DNA from: Saprospiraceae bacterium | GTDB taxonomy: Bacteria > Bacteroidota > Bacteroidia > Chitinophagales > Saprospiraceae | Assembly: GCA_019187365.1 (NCBI GenBank) | Contig: JABARE010000006.1 | Span: forward strand, 62,001-126,000 | DNA: 64,000 bases | Direction: 5' to 3' | In this document: positions 55,691-64,000 of the stretch, one piece after another | Layout of the letters: every line of letters starts with the position of its first letter | Position numbering within the stretch: the first letter of the stretch is position 1 | Program-made: the position numbers and the translations under genes | The notes under the pieces: generated by a model | What the model was told of the DNA's origin: nothing | What the model saw: only the letters and a program-made list of their open reading frames with translations | Database searches by the model: none

Positions 55691-58027
55691 TTACCATACT
55701 TCCAGCTCTCCGACAAATAACCATGCGCGGTTTCCGGCACCCGGCAGCCCTTTCGCAATTTCACCATGGTTAATGGCCCTGATTTCAAGATATCGCACCG
55801 ATTCATCCCCAACGGAAATTTCCGTTTGAACATGCCGGTCAAGGGTCTGGCTAACCATCTGCCGGCGCCCTTCGCCAAACACTTCTCCGTCTGCGCTGGT
55901 GCGCACGACGATTTCTGTGGGACGGTGGATCCACGATCCGGGATCATGCAGGAACTGGATTGCCAGCGAGCTGATGTTTCTGACTTGCCCGAGGTCGATA
56001 ACAGCCTTGAAATCCACGCCTTCCATGCCCACCCATTCCGAAGATCCATGCCGTTGAGGGTTCGCGGTAATTCCGTTGATCAGACATTGCGCTCCACCTG
56101 AAAAATAACGCGGTGAAGGAGCCTGGTCGAGACGAATTCGGGCTCCTGCAGCGAGGTGTTTTTTAAATTTCATGCTGAGGGGTTTGCCGATGTACCCTTC
56201 GGCAAGCTGGTACCAGACCCTGAAGTCGATGGATCGATCGAGAATAAAACTGTCCTGGGTAAGGTATTGGCTGATCACGTCGCCGTCGCGCGTACTTTCC
56301 AGAAGGATCTTGCCCTCCACGGGTGGACGCACAAAATACAAGCCGATGCGTCCGTCTTCGGCGACCGCGGTCCGGTAATCCAGCTCTGCCATGTTCGAGC
56401 TGATGTCTGTCCCGTTCTGGCGGAACCATGCGATGTGTTGCTGCAACCTGCCCAGGAAATCGCTGTAATCGCGCTGTTCCGGCGAAGACCAGGCAACCTC
56501 TGACAGGGCAACAGCCCGCGGATAGGCCATATACAATACCTGTGCTGCTTTCGGCAGGTATTCCGACCAGACATTCCCCTGGACTCCTATTACTAACGAA
56601 CGTTCGTTAGGTTTTAGAGCGCTGGGGATTGGGTCGAAGGAATAAGTCTTTTCGAGGGGTGTGTAGCCACCTATGGAAAGGGGTTCGTGCGGCGATGCCG
56701 ACTGGTAGTGATCAAAGTAACAATGGGTCGACGGGCACATGATTACCGGTAACTGCTGTCGCGCCGCGGCAATGCCTCCTTCCATTCCCCTCCACGACAT
56801 AATGGTGGACGAACGGGGCGCTCCGACGTCAACGGTTTCGTCCCAACCCACCATTGATTTTCCCTTGCTGCGGAGGTGCCTTTCGATCTCCCGTACGAAA
56901 TATCGTTGAAGTGCAGATTCCGAACCAAGTTGATTGCGGCGCATAACCGCCTGGCAATGTGCGCAGGATTTCCATGCATCGGTGATCACCTCGTCACCAC
57001 CGATGTGGATGTATTTTCCGGGAAAGAGTTCGCACACTTCCGAGAGCACTTCTTTTACGAACCACAGCGCCGTATCGCGCGTGCAGAAGACTCCTTCGGC
57101 AAAAGTTCCCCAGGTGGTTGCCACCTCCCGCGGGGCTCCGCTGCAACTGAATTCCGGATAGGCAGCCAGAGCGGCCAAACTGTGCCCCGGCACGTCGATT
57201 TCCGGGATGACTTCCACATAATGGTCGGCTGCAAAACGCACGATTTCCCTGATCTCGTCCTGCGTGTAATGACCGCGGTATTCGGCAGAGTCGTAACGTT
57301 CCGGATAGCTGCCGGCATGTCCGATTCGCGTTGCTTTGCGGACGGCGCCGCGGGCGGTCAGCTCTGGAAATTTGAGGATCTCAATGCGCCATCCCTGGTC
57401 ATCGGTAAGATGCCAGTGAAACGAATTGAACTTGAACCGCGCCATCATTGCGATGTATTGTTTGATGGTCTCCACCGGATAAAAATGCCTGCTGACGTCG
57501 AGGTGCATGCCGCGGTAGGCAAAACGGGGCGCATCCTCGATCAAACCATAAGGAAGGATGCGGTCTTTGGCATTGCGCGCATCCAGACCGAGCAACTGCT
57601 CAAGCGTTTGCAACGCGTAAAACCAGCCCCGGGGCTGACTGGCCTGAACCCATATGCCGTTTTTGGAGATGTTGATCTTGTAAAAGCCGTCACGCGATTC
57701 GCCCTTCACGAGCGATAAGGTAATGCTGGAAGTACGGGGATGGCGGATTTCTTTACTCTGAATGGTTTTTAGGCCGGCTAAGCCAAGCTCCGAAGCATAG
57801 AGCGTGGCCATTCTCTCCGCTTCCGGATTTCCTGAAGGGATGACCATGGCAGTGAGCCTGGCAAGTGCATAATGCCCACCAGCGAGTTGCACCGAAACGG
57901 GCTTGGGGATTACGGGCAGGCTGCGCCCCATTGGCCCCTGGGCCAGAACCGGAGACAATAAAAACAAAGCAAAAACGAGAATACAGTACCTGCTCAGCAT
58001 GGGCGTTTGTTTGGTGTATGATAACAT
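55691..58027 (-). CDS. Secreted beta-N-acetylhexosaminidase (GH20)
   Basis: The 778-residue enzyme removes terminal beta-GlcNAc or GalNAc from glycans. After a signal peptide come the GH20 N-terminal domain (IPKPVSVQLAGGHYAL) and the catalytic TIM barrel (RGMHLDVSRHFYPV, FHWHLTDDQGWRIEI), with the substrate-assisted pair Asp345-Glu346 in HIGGDEV. A C-terminal discoidin-like region (VRNISSLAIQFLHDPGSW) ends the protein. The ATG at 58027 is the longest; 58000 gives a more compact signal peptide. An 18-base palindrome lies inside the gene. It faces the GH92 and aspartylglucosaminidase genes. Confidence 0.94.
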   Translation of the reverse strand: MLSYTKQTPMLSRYCILVFALFLLSPVLAQGPMGRSLPVIPKPVSVQLAGGHYALARLTAMVIPSGNPEAERMATLYASELGLAGLKTIQSKEIRHPRTSSITLSLVKGESRDGFYKINISKNGIWVQASQPRGWFYALQTLEQLLGLDARNAKDRILPYGLIEDAPRFAYRGMHLDVSRHFYPVETIKQYIAMMARFKFNSFHWHLTDDQGWRIEILKFPELTARGAVRKATRIGHAGSYPERYDSAEYRGHYTQDEIREIVRFAADHYVEVIPEIDVPGHSLAALAAYPEFSCSGAPREVATTWGTFAEGVFCTRDTALWFVKEVLSEVCELFPGKYIHIGGDEVITDAWKSCAHCQAVMRRNQLGSESALQRYFVREIERHLRSKGKSMVGWDETVDVGAPRSSTIMSWRGMEGGIAAARQQLPVIMCPSTHCYFDHYQSASPHEPLSIGGYTPLEKTYSFDPIPSALKPNERSLVIGVQGNVWSEYLPKAAQVLYMAYPRAVALSEVAWSSPEQRDYSDFLGRLQQHIAWFRQNGTDISSNMAELDYRTAVAEDGRIGLYFVRPPVEGKILLESTRDGDVISQYLTQDSFILDRSIDFRVWYQLAEGYIGKPLSMKFKKHLAAGARIRLDQAPSPRYFSGGAQCLINGITANPQRHGSSEWVGMEGVDFKAVIDLGQVRNISSLAIQFLHDPGSWIHRPTEIVVRTSADGEVFGEGRRQMVSQTLDRHVQTEISVGDESVRYLEIRAINHGEIAKGLPGAGNRAWLFVGELEVW
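56593..56610. repeat. Palindromic repeat, copy H (perfect 18 bp, inside GH20 gene)
   Basis: CTAACGAACGTTCGTTAG is the longest perfect palindrome of the family. It lies in the GH20 coding sequence, encoding part of the LKPNERSLVIG segment, well away from any gene end. Confidence 0.6.
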
Positions 58028-58053
58028 GAACGAACTTCTCCGGAATTATTGCG

Positions 58054-58061
58054 CAAAGATA
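58054..58061 (-). promoter_or_regulatory. Candidate -7 box of GH20 gene
   Basis: TATCTTTG on the minus strand is a full TAnnTTTG match, 27 bases before the ATG at 58027. Confidence 0.5.
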
Positions 58062-58148
58062 TCCTGTGCAGCTGCTTTCGCAGGCACCCGAAAGAATGGG
58101 AATGGCCAGCAGGCATTACCTTTACCCATTCAATAGGGACCTGAGCTT

Positions 58149-58754
58149 ATGTTTACCATCAACATCTACCTGAAATTTGCCCTCATACTGATCTTTCTCG
58201 GGGGAGGCATCGCTTTGAGCTTTACCGTGAGCTTCTGGTACGCATTTCCGGTACTGCTCGTTGGAGCCTTGCTGTTTGCCAGCTACCTGCTGCTCGGAAC
58301 TGTGCAGTCCGCTGCAGTATTCATGCAGTCCAACCAATTCGAAGCAAGCGAACACCGGCTCAACCTCACCTTGTTTCCCAAGTTGCTCTACGTGACAAAC
58401 CGGGCTTATTATTTTTTGATCAAGGGGGCAATTTCCATGCATCGCAACGATATGGACCAGGCTGAACTGTGGCTGGATCGCGCCCAGCAGCTCAAGCTCC
58501 CCTCTGACAATGAAAAGGCCATGATCCTCATCCAGATGGTCAACATCCACTTGTCGAAAAACAGATTAACACAGGCTAACAATGCGTACCGCGAACTCAA
58601 AAAGCTCAACGTCACCACTGATCTTTTCAAGGAGCAAATGAAAATGCTCGACGACATGATGAAACAACAGGGGCGCCTGAAGATGGCCGGACAGATGGAC
58701 AAGCGAATGATGTTTCGGCCAGGGGGAAAGCGCCGTATGCCCCGGATGCGATGA
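58149..58754 (+). CDS. Two-helix membrane protein with TPR-like domain, unknown function
   Basis: The 201-residue protein has two N-terminal membrane helices (about residues 7-27 and 31-52) followed by helical repeats resembling TPRs (ISMHRNDMDQAELWLDRAQQL, IHLSKNRLTQANNAYRELKK). The C-terminus is Met- and Arg-rich and basic (GKRRMPRMR). I do not recognise a named family. It sits between the divergent GH20 gene and GH92, 52 bases before the latter, and may share a transcript with it. Confidence 0.72.
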   Translation: MFTINIYLKFALILIFLGGGIALSFTVSFWYAFPVLLVGALLFASYLLLGTVQSAAVFMQSNQFEASEHRLNLTLFPKLLYVTNRAYYFLIKGAISMHRNDMDQAELWLDRAQQLKLPSDNEKAMILIQMVNIHLSKNRLTQANNAYRELKKLNVTTDLFKEQMKMLDDMMKQQGRLKMAGQMDKRMMFRPGGKRRMPRMR

Positions 58755-58806
58755 GCCTCGCTGTTGTCGGAGGAAAGAGGGCTGCTTCTCAAATAAAGAC
58801 TCCGGC

Positions 58807-61671
58807 ATGACGCATTTTTTAAAGTTTCTTGGAATGAACGCCCGGAGGAGGATGCTATGCATTCCGGCCATTACAGGCGTGCTCATGCTGTGCCATTCGT
58901 GCGCAGGTCCCGGTTATGGAAAACTGGTCAACCCATTTGTAGGTACCGGTGGTCATGGTCACACGTTCCCGGGAGCCTGCTACCCTTTCGGTATGATGCA
59001 GCTCAGTCCCGACACCCAGACCGAAGGTTGGGATGCCTGCTCCGGCTACCATTTTAGTGATACGGCCATACTGGGTTTCAGCCATACTCACCTCTCGGGA
59101 ACCGGAGTACCGGACTATTGCGATTTTCTGGTCACACCCCTTCGTTCGGATGAGGGTTGGCCAAATTTCCGCCTAAAAGGAATACCTCTAACCAAAGGCA
59201 GGGAAGAAGCCAGGGCCGGTTATTACCGGGTGAACTTTCCTGCGGAGGGGATCGATGCAGAGTTGACCGTTGGCAAGCGCACGGGGATGCACCGTTACCG
59301 CTTTGCCGGGAGCAGGCGCCGATTTGTGCTCCTTGACCTCACCCACCGGGACGTCCTCATTGGAGGATGCTTCACCAGTTGGGATTCGGCGGGGATCCGT
59401 GCCTTCCGGCGCTCAACCGGTTGGGCAAAGGACCAAGTGCTTTATTTTTCAGCGAGATTCAGCAGTCCATTTACTTCCATCCGGTATTCAGAAGACTCGC
59501 TTAAGGCATTGCTGGAATTTGCACGGGCTGATGGGTCGCCCCTGATCATCCACACCGCAATCTCGGCGGTCGACTCGTGCGGGGCAGAGGCCAACCTTTC
59601 CGACGAATGGATGCATTTTGGCTTTGACCGGATGCTAAAGCAGACTGAACGCACATGGAACCTTCACCTCGGGCGGATTAAAGCTAAAAGCCGGGAACCC
59701 ATGCGGTTGCGCACATTCTATACCGCCCTTTATCACACCATGATTCATCCCAGCCTTTTCCAGGATGCGGATGGCCGGTATCGGAGTATGGACGGCTCCA
59801 TTCGGCAAACCCAATCTGACGACCACTTTACGGTGTTTTCGCTGTGGGACACCTACCGTGCGGCGCATCCACTCTACCAGCTCGCATTTCCCGATTACAA
59901 CGACCGATTTGTACGCACCTTCCTCAGGCAGTTTGAAGCTTCCGGCTACCTGCCCGTCTGGGAGCTGGCGGGAAACGAGACCTGGTGCATGATTGGCAAC
60001 CATGCCATTCCCGTCATTGCCAACGCCTTTGCTGCTGGAGAACCGCGATTCGATACGGCTTTAGCCCGAAAGGCAGTGCGGGGAACCTTGAACGCCGCCC
60101 GCCATTCAGGCCTTCGGTACATGAACAAGGGTTTTATCGCCGCCGAAGATGAAGCGGAGTCCGTATCCAAAACCATCGAAAATAGCCTCGACCTGGCGGC
60201 GGCAGCGGCCATTGGGGTTGCGGTGGACGTTGGTCCGGGTGCTTATGCCTACCGGAACCTCTATAATCCAGCCTCAGGCTTCTTTCAGGCCAGGTCCAAC
60301 AACCAGTTCCTGGGGCCATTTGACCCCCGGGAAGTCAACTTTAACTATACCGAGGCCAACGCTTACCAATACCTGTTTGGAGCGCACCACGACGTCGGCG
60401 GCATGATACGGCTGTTTGGGGGTGCAAAAGACTTTGAAAATAGGCTCGACGAGATCTTTATCGATACGAAAGAGCTGACCGGCCGGCAACAAGCCGACAT
60501 CACCGGACTGATCGGCCAGTGTGCTCATGGGAATGAGCCAAGCCACCACCTGGCCTACCTTTACAATGCAGTTGGAAGGCCCGACAAAGCGCAAGACCGC
60601 ATTATACAGTTGCGCGATGGCTTTTACCAGAATGTTCCCGAAGGATTGATCGGCAACGAAGATTGTGGTCAGATGTCTGCCTGGTACGTCTTCAGTGCCC
60701 TGGGATTTTATCCCGTACATTCATTCGACGGCAGCTTCGACATGGGTTGCCCGTCGTTCGACTTTGCCTCCATCAAAATACCGGGCCGGAAGGCCATTCG
60801 CATTCGAAGCAGGGGTGGGATCAACGGGAACCGGGTAGAACGGTTTGACAAAAACGGACGCTTTCCCGGCACGCGTTTCCACCTCACCGGTGGGGATGAG
60901 CTCGAATTTGATATGGGCCCGGTCGCAAGCCGGTTTCCGGCAAGCACTGCCCACCTGACGACCGGGGACGGAGACCTCCAACCCTTTGTGTCGAAGGGAT
61001 CCCGCACATTTCAAAACCACACGGAAATCGCACTGGATGTTGCCGATGGCGCCCCGGTGGAATACTGTTTTGACACCCTGGGAGAAATACCCAGGATCTA
61101 CCACAAGCCATTGGCAGTTGATTCTGAGACGAGCCTGTTCTTTCGAAGAGTCAACAAACACAAGACACAGCCCTGGCAGTTTGCAAAGTTTGCACCCAAA
61201 CCCGTTGGATACAAGCTTTCACTGGGCTGCATGTATGCGAATGCCTATGCTGCTTCGGGGCCGGAGGCGCTGATCGACGGGCTGCTTGGAGGGCCGGATT
61301 TCCGTGACGGGAACTGGCAAGGCTACCAGGGACAGGATTTTATGGCTGAACTGCATTTTGACACACTGAAAACGGCTGTTTCGGGATCCGTGCGGTTTTT
61401 TAAAGATGAGCGTTCATGGATCATGCTGCCAAAGGCAGTCTGGTTGGAATTCAGTACCGATGGAAGTACTTTTCAATCCCTGGGTCCAATAAAGCCTAAG
61501 CATAGCCCTGAACCGGATCTAGCCGGTGTGTCGGTCTATGAGTTTTCCTTTCAGAGAATGTGCCGTGCATTGCGCATCCGAGCAGGATACCCGGGACCTA
61601 TGCCCCCGGGCCATCCCGGGGAGGGCGGTACGTCATGGATTTTTTGCGACGAGATCATCATTCATCATTGA
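58807..61671 (+). CDS. Glycoside hydrolase family 92 (alpha-mannosidase-like)
   Basis: The 954-residue exported enzyme belongs to GH92, calcium-dependent exo-alpha-mannosidases that trim N-glycan mannose. It has an N-terminal leader with Cys residues that may be a lipoprotein signal (HSC, weak lipobox). The GH92 start is YGKLVNPFVGTGGHGHTFPGA. Deeper in, IGNEDCGQMSAWYVFSALGFYPV carries a conserved catalytic acid. A C-terminal discoidin-like part (LIDGLLGGPDFRDGNWQGYQG) may bind glycan. It is followed five bases later by aspartylglucosaminidase. Confidence 0.93.
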   Translation: MTHFLKFLGMNARRRMLCIPAITGVLMLCHSCAGPGYGKLVNPFVGTGGHGHTFPGACYPFGMMQLSPDTQTEGWDACSGYHFSDTAILGFSHTHLSGTGVPDYCDFLVTPLRSDEGWPNFRLKGIPLTKGREEARAGYYRVNFPAEGIDAELTVGKRTGMHRYRFAGSRRRFVLLDLTHRDVLIGGCFTSWDSAGIRAFRRSTGWAKDQVLYFSARFSSPFTSIRYSEDSLKALLEFARADGSPLIIHTAISAVDSCGAEANLSDEWMHFGFDRMLKQTERTWNLHLGRIKAKSREPMRLRTFYTALYHTMIHPSLFQDADGRYRSMDGSIRQTQSDDHFTVFSLWDTYRAAHPLYQLAFPDYNDRFVRTFLRQFEASGYLPVWELAGNETWCMIGNHAIPVIANAFAAGEPRFDTALARKAVRGTLNAARHSGLRYMNKGFIAAEDEAESVSKTIENSLDLAAAAAIGVAVDVGPGAYAYRNLYNPASGFFQARSNNQFLGPFDPREVNFNYTEANAYQYLFGAHHDVGGMIRLFGGAKDFENRLDEIFIDTKELTGRQQADITGLIGQCAHGNEPSHHLAYLYNAVGRPDKAQDRIIQLRDGFYQNVPEGLIGNEDCGQMSAWYVFSALGFYPVHSFDGSFDMGCPSFDFASIKIPGRKAIRIRSRGGINGNRVERFDKNGRFPGTRFHLTGGDELEFDMGPVASRFPASTAHLTTGDGDLQPFVSKGSRTFQNHTEIALDVADGAPVEYCFDTLGEIPRIYHKPLAVDSETSLFFRRVNKHKTQPWQFAKFAPKPVGYKLSLGCMYANAYAASGPEALIDGLLGGPDFRDGNWQGYQGQDFMAELHFDTLKTAVSGSVRFFKDERSWIMLPKAVWLEFSTDGSTFQSLGPIKPKHSPEPDLAGVSVYEFSFQRMCRALRIRAGYPGPMPPGHPGEGGTSWIFCDEIIIHH

Positions 61672-61675
61672 GCAT

Positions 61676-62644
61676 ATGCAAACGCGAAGAAGTTTCCTGG
61701 CATCGGGTGTTGTGGCCGGCTTGTCCGCCGGCTCTCTGTCGAAATCACTGTCTGCAGTGCAGCCACGGGGCAAAGCGGGTTTCCCCTGTGTGCTGGCAAC
61801 GTGGAAAAACCGCAAGGCCGTTGAAGCCGCATGGGAGGTCCTCCAAATGGGAGGATCTGCCCTGGATGCTGTTGAGGCAGGGGCAAGAGTTCCCGAGGCC
61901 GATCCGGATGATAGCTCAGTTGGTTACGGCGGACTTCCGGACCGCGAAGGCAAGGTCACCCTCGACGCATGCATCATGGACTCACAGGGAAATGCCGGTT
62001 CCGTTGTATTCCTGGAGGGCATAAAGCACGCGGTTTCCGTTGCGAGAAGGGTCATGGAGCACACACCCCACGTCATCCTCGCAGGAGAAGGGGCCCTGCA
62101 GTTTGCCATTCAACAGGGATTCAAACAGGAGGAGCTTCTGACTCCATCCGCCCGGGAAGCCTGGGAGCGCTGGAAGGTCGAATCCCGGTATCAACCCGTC
62201 ATCAACCAGGAGCGACATGACACCATCGGCATCCTCGCAATAGACCGTGACGGGGTGGTGGCAGGAGCTTGTTCTACCAGTGGCCTGGCATTTAAAATGC
62301 GGGGCAGGGTAGGGGATTCTCCGATCGTTGGCGCTGGTCTTTACGTCGATGGTGAAGTGGGGGCAGCAACCGCCACGGGCCTGGGAGAAGCCGTGCTCAA
62401 GAAAATGGGGGCGTTCTCGATCGTAGAGATGATGCGCCAGGGGATGGGTCCGCAAAAGGCCTGCCTCGAAGCAGTGCGAAGACTGTTGTCGGTGCGGGCG
62501 GCTGAAGCATTCCAGGTGGGGTACGTGGCTGTGGACCGGAGAGGCCGGACCGGGGCCTGCTCCCTCAGACCGGGCTTTCAGGCTTCCCGGATGTGGACGT
62601 CCGGGTTCGAGCTCCAGGATGCGCCAAGCCTGTTGTCCCGCTAA
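61676..62644 (+). CDS. Aspartylglucosaminidase (glycosylasparaginase)
   Basis: This Ntn-hydrolase cleaves the GlcNAc-Asn bond that joins N-glycans to protein. The 322-residue precursor has a twin-arginine signal (TRRSFLASG) and undergoes self-cleavage before the nucleophile Thr183 in HDTIG. CSTSGLAFKMRGRVGDSPIVGAG and ATGLGE provide the substrate pocket. It lies five bases after GH92 and next to GH20, so three steps of glycoprotein breakdown are clustered. A longer upstream frame inside GH92 is rejected. Confidence 0.93.
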   Translation: MQTRRSFLASGVVAGLSAGSLSKSLSAVQPRGKAGFPCVLATWKNRKAVEAAWEVLQMGGSALDAVEAGARVPEADPDDSSVGYGGLPDREGKVTLDACIMDSQGNAGSVVFLEGIKHAVSVARRVMEHTPHVILAGEGALQFAIQQGFKQEELLTPSAREAWERWKVESRYQPVINQERHDTIGILAIDRDGVVAGACSTSGLAFKMRGRVGDSPIVGAGLYVDGEVGAATATGLGEAVLKKMGAFSIVEMMRQGMGPQKACLEAVRRLLSVRAAEAFQVGYVAVDRRGRTGACSLRPGFQASRMWTSGFELQDAPSLLSR

Positions 62645-62904
62645 ACAAAGGGCTCCAAATCGCAAATTTCCTGGATGTTTTTGTGCGCTTTGAGGTGTGA
62701 AGCCCAACACATAGAGAATTATTATCATTTTTAGTTGATTATAAATATATTAATTGAATATATATAATGCATTGATAATTAGTATATAATAAATATATTT
62801 TCTCTTTTATTCCCGTGCACTCCCGCCATGGAGGTCTCCTTCCCGCGATTTTGGCACTCATTTTGCTTATTCCTAATATGTTCCAGACAACCGGAACTTG
62901 ACAC
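62645..62904. other. AT-rich intergenic region before response regulator
   Basis: The 260-base gap includes about 80 bases of nearly pure A/T (62720-62800). No full TAnnTTTG box was found for the response regulator, and no gene is visible. The AT-rich block resembles that at 26330 and may be a regulatory or nucleoid-protein binding region. Confidence 0.4.
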
Positions 62905-63564
62905 ATGGACGAGATCCGATACGTTGCGGCCGATGACCACAGGCTTTTTCTCCGGGGATTCAGGCTGCTGCTCGACCGGATCCGGACAGCTAAACCGCTG
63001 GTTTGTGTTGGCGAGGCTTCCACCACACAGGAAGTGCTGCGACGGATACAGCCCGGAGAAGTGGACCTGTTGTTTCTGGATCTCAACCTGGCGGATATCG
63101 ACGCCACGCAACTCATACCAAAATTCAAAGAACTCCATCCGGGTTTGCGGATCCTTTGCATCAGTATGTACACAGACGCAAAGCTGGTTCGCGAGGCCCT
63201 GAAGAAAGGTGCCGATGGGTTCCTTTCCAAAAATGTGGATCTACCTGAACTGGAAGTAGCCATCGATTCGGTGATGGAAGGGGAGATTGTTCTGGGAAAA
63301 GACATCAGCCTCTCCGCTGCAGCCTTGCGCCAATTGGCACCGAGGCCCGGCATCAACCGCTTCAATGCTCCTTTCCAGCTCACCAGGAGAGAGAGGGAAA
63401 TCCTCGACCTGGTCGTAAAGGGAAAATCCAACAAGGACATAGCAGCGCTGCTGTTCATCAGCAGGGATACCGTGAGCGCTCACCGCAAGAGCCTGATGCG
63501 AAAATTGAACGTGAGAAATGCTTCAGGTCTGATCAGGGTGGCTTACGACTTCAATCTGATCTGA
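62905..63564 (+). CDS. LuxR/NarL-type response regulator
   Basis: The 219-residue protein has a receiver domain with acidic pocket ADDH near residue 9, phospho-acceptor Asp in LFLDLNL near 58, switch residue in CISMYT and the invariant Lys in FLSKNV near 108. A C-terminal LuxR helix-turn-helix follows (LTRREREILDLVVKGKSNKDIAALLFISRDTVSAHRKSL). It should bind DNA when phosphorylated by a histidine kinase that is not in the window. The genes on either side suggest possible targets, but nothing in the sequence proves them. Confidence 0.93.
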   Translation: MDEIRYVAADDHRLFLRGFRLLLDRIRTAKPLVCVGEASTTQEVLRRIQPGEVDLLFLDLNLADIDATQLIPKFKELHPGLRILCISMYTDAKLVREALKKGADGFLSKNVDLPELEVAIDSVMEGEIVLGKDISLSAAALRQLAPRPGINRFNAPFQLTRREREILDLVVKGKSNKDIAALLFISRDTVSAHRKSLMRKLNVRNASGLIRVAYDFNLI

Positions 63565-63667
63565 TTCCGGCGGCTGCCCAGAATGAAACATCCTCGCGCA
63601 TTGCGCGGAGAACATAAATGACTTTGCATTGACAACTGATTTACTTCAATCCTTAAACCGAGTTAAA

Positions 63668-64000
63668 ATGAAAAAGGAAACATTTACAATCCTGCAATTA
63701 CTCCAGAAGACCTGTCGCTGGGCAATGGCCTCCGCACTGGTACTTTTGCTGTTTGCACAGGACGGCCTGGCACAATGTCCGCTTGCCTGCAACAATTTGG
63801 TGCAGGTCTCCGTGGATGAAAATTGCAAGGCCGTAATCACAGCCGACATGATACTGGAGGATCCTGGTCCAGGTTGTACTTATGTAGTGGTTGTGTACGG
63901 CATCAACGGACAACCGATACCCGGTGCTACGGTAACAAGCGCGCACATCGGGCAGACGCTCACTGTCTCGGTCTTCCTCGGCAGCAATTCATGCTGGGGT
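63668..64000 (+). CDS. Secreted surface protein, N-terminal part (partial)
   Basis: A 111-codon open frame runs off the window edge. It begins MKKETFTILQ, continues with a hydrophobic leader (MASALVLLLFAQDGLAQ) and then a Cys-containing segment (CPLACNNLVQVSVDENCKAV, GCTYVVVVYG). This style of opening is common in very large, repeat-rich Saprospiraceae surface proteins, often with T9SS ends. The rest cannot be seen. A 7-of-8 promoter box TGACTTTG lies at 63619-63626. Confidence 0.7.
   Translation, partial: MKKETFTILQLLQKTCRWAMASALVLLLFAQDGLAQCPLACNNLVQVSVDENCKAVITADMILEDPGPGCTYVVVVYGINGQPIPGATVTSAHIGQTLTVSVFLGSNSCWG

Overview
The window reads as chromosomal DNA of a member of the Bacteroidota, most likely a Saprospiraceae-like (Saprospiria) bacterium. 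Four things point there. Many genes are preceded by the Bacteroidota housekeeping promoter (-7 box TAnnTTTG, in four cases with a TTG about 19-21 bases upstream). Secreted proteins end in type IX secretion (T9SS) sorting domains. The ATP synthase operon is the Bacteroidota form, atpBEFHAG without atpDC. Typical families of the phylum are present: GH97, GH92, GH20, DUF6029 and Omp28. Base composition looks moderately GC-rich, with sharply AT-rich promoter regions. No tRNA, rRNA, CRISPR array, prophage or complete insertion sequence was recognised.

Layout. 0.4-10 kb: a secreted serine hydrolase, a TonB-type protein, the F-type ATP synthase operon atpBEFHAG, a sugar nucleotidyltransferase and a lipoprotein. 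10-15 kb (minus): an exported HMA protein, glyS, gyrB and a TlpA thioredoxin. 15-22 kb (plus): a DUF6029 and Omp28 pair, pheT, a probable non-coding RNA and rny. 22-28.5 kb: a GH97 glucosidase, then an Smr protein, a PstS-like lipoprotein and a TPR protein. 28.5-34.7 kb (minus): FAH-family hydrolase, trpS, ridA, rpmF, yceD, a T9SS serine hydrolase, a small beta-barrel and ddl. 34.9-36.4 kb (plus): PASTA, rhodanese and YraN proteins. 36.5-38.6 kb (minus): gamma carbonic anhydrase, a TraB/GumN protein and rlmB. 38.7-45.4 kb: a large M36 metalloprotease, a HAD protein, a coiled-coil protein and asd. 45.7-55.7 kb: a lamin-tail protein coupled to a degenerate EEP-fold protein, an aspartyl protease, a phosphoglucose/phosphomannose isomerase, lnt, rpmE2, a GlmU-like protein and a methyltransferase. 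55.7-62.6 kb: a glycoprotein-degradation block (GH20, GH92, aspartylglucosaminidase). The end holds a LuxR-type response regulator and the start of a secreted surface protein.

The least explained features are two families of short repeats. The first is a hairpin element of about 190-230 bp with about 23-bp terminal inverted repeats and an inner inverted repeat. It has three copies (8138-8365, 22326-22518, 28279-28409) and a possible solo end at 42340, and resembles a MITE or large REP. The second is a palindrome, consensus AACRAACGTTYGTT, found eight times. Five copies overlap or closely follow stop codons and two lie inside genes. Neither has an obvious function from the sequence alone.

Functionally the window mixes core housekeeping (ATP synthase, three aminoacyl-tRNA synthetases, GyrB, RNase Y, ribosomal L32 and L31, cell-wall and lipoprotein maturation) with secreted catabolism of proteins and glycoproteins, which suits a surface-associated, macromolecule-degrading lifestyle.
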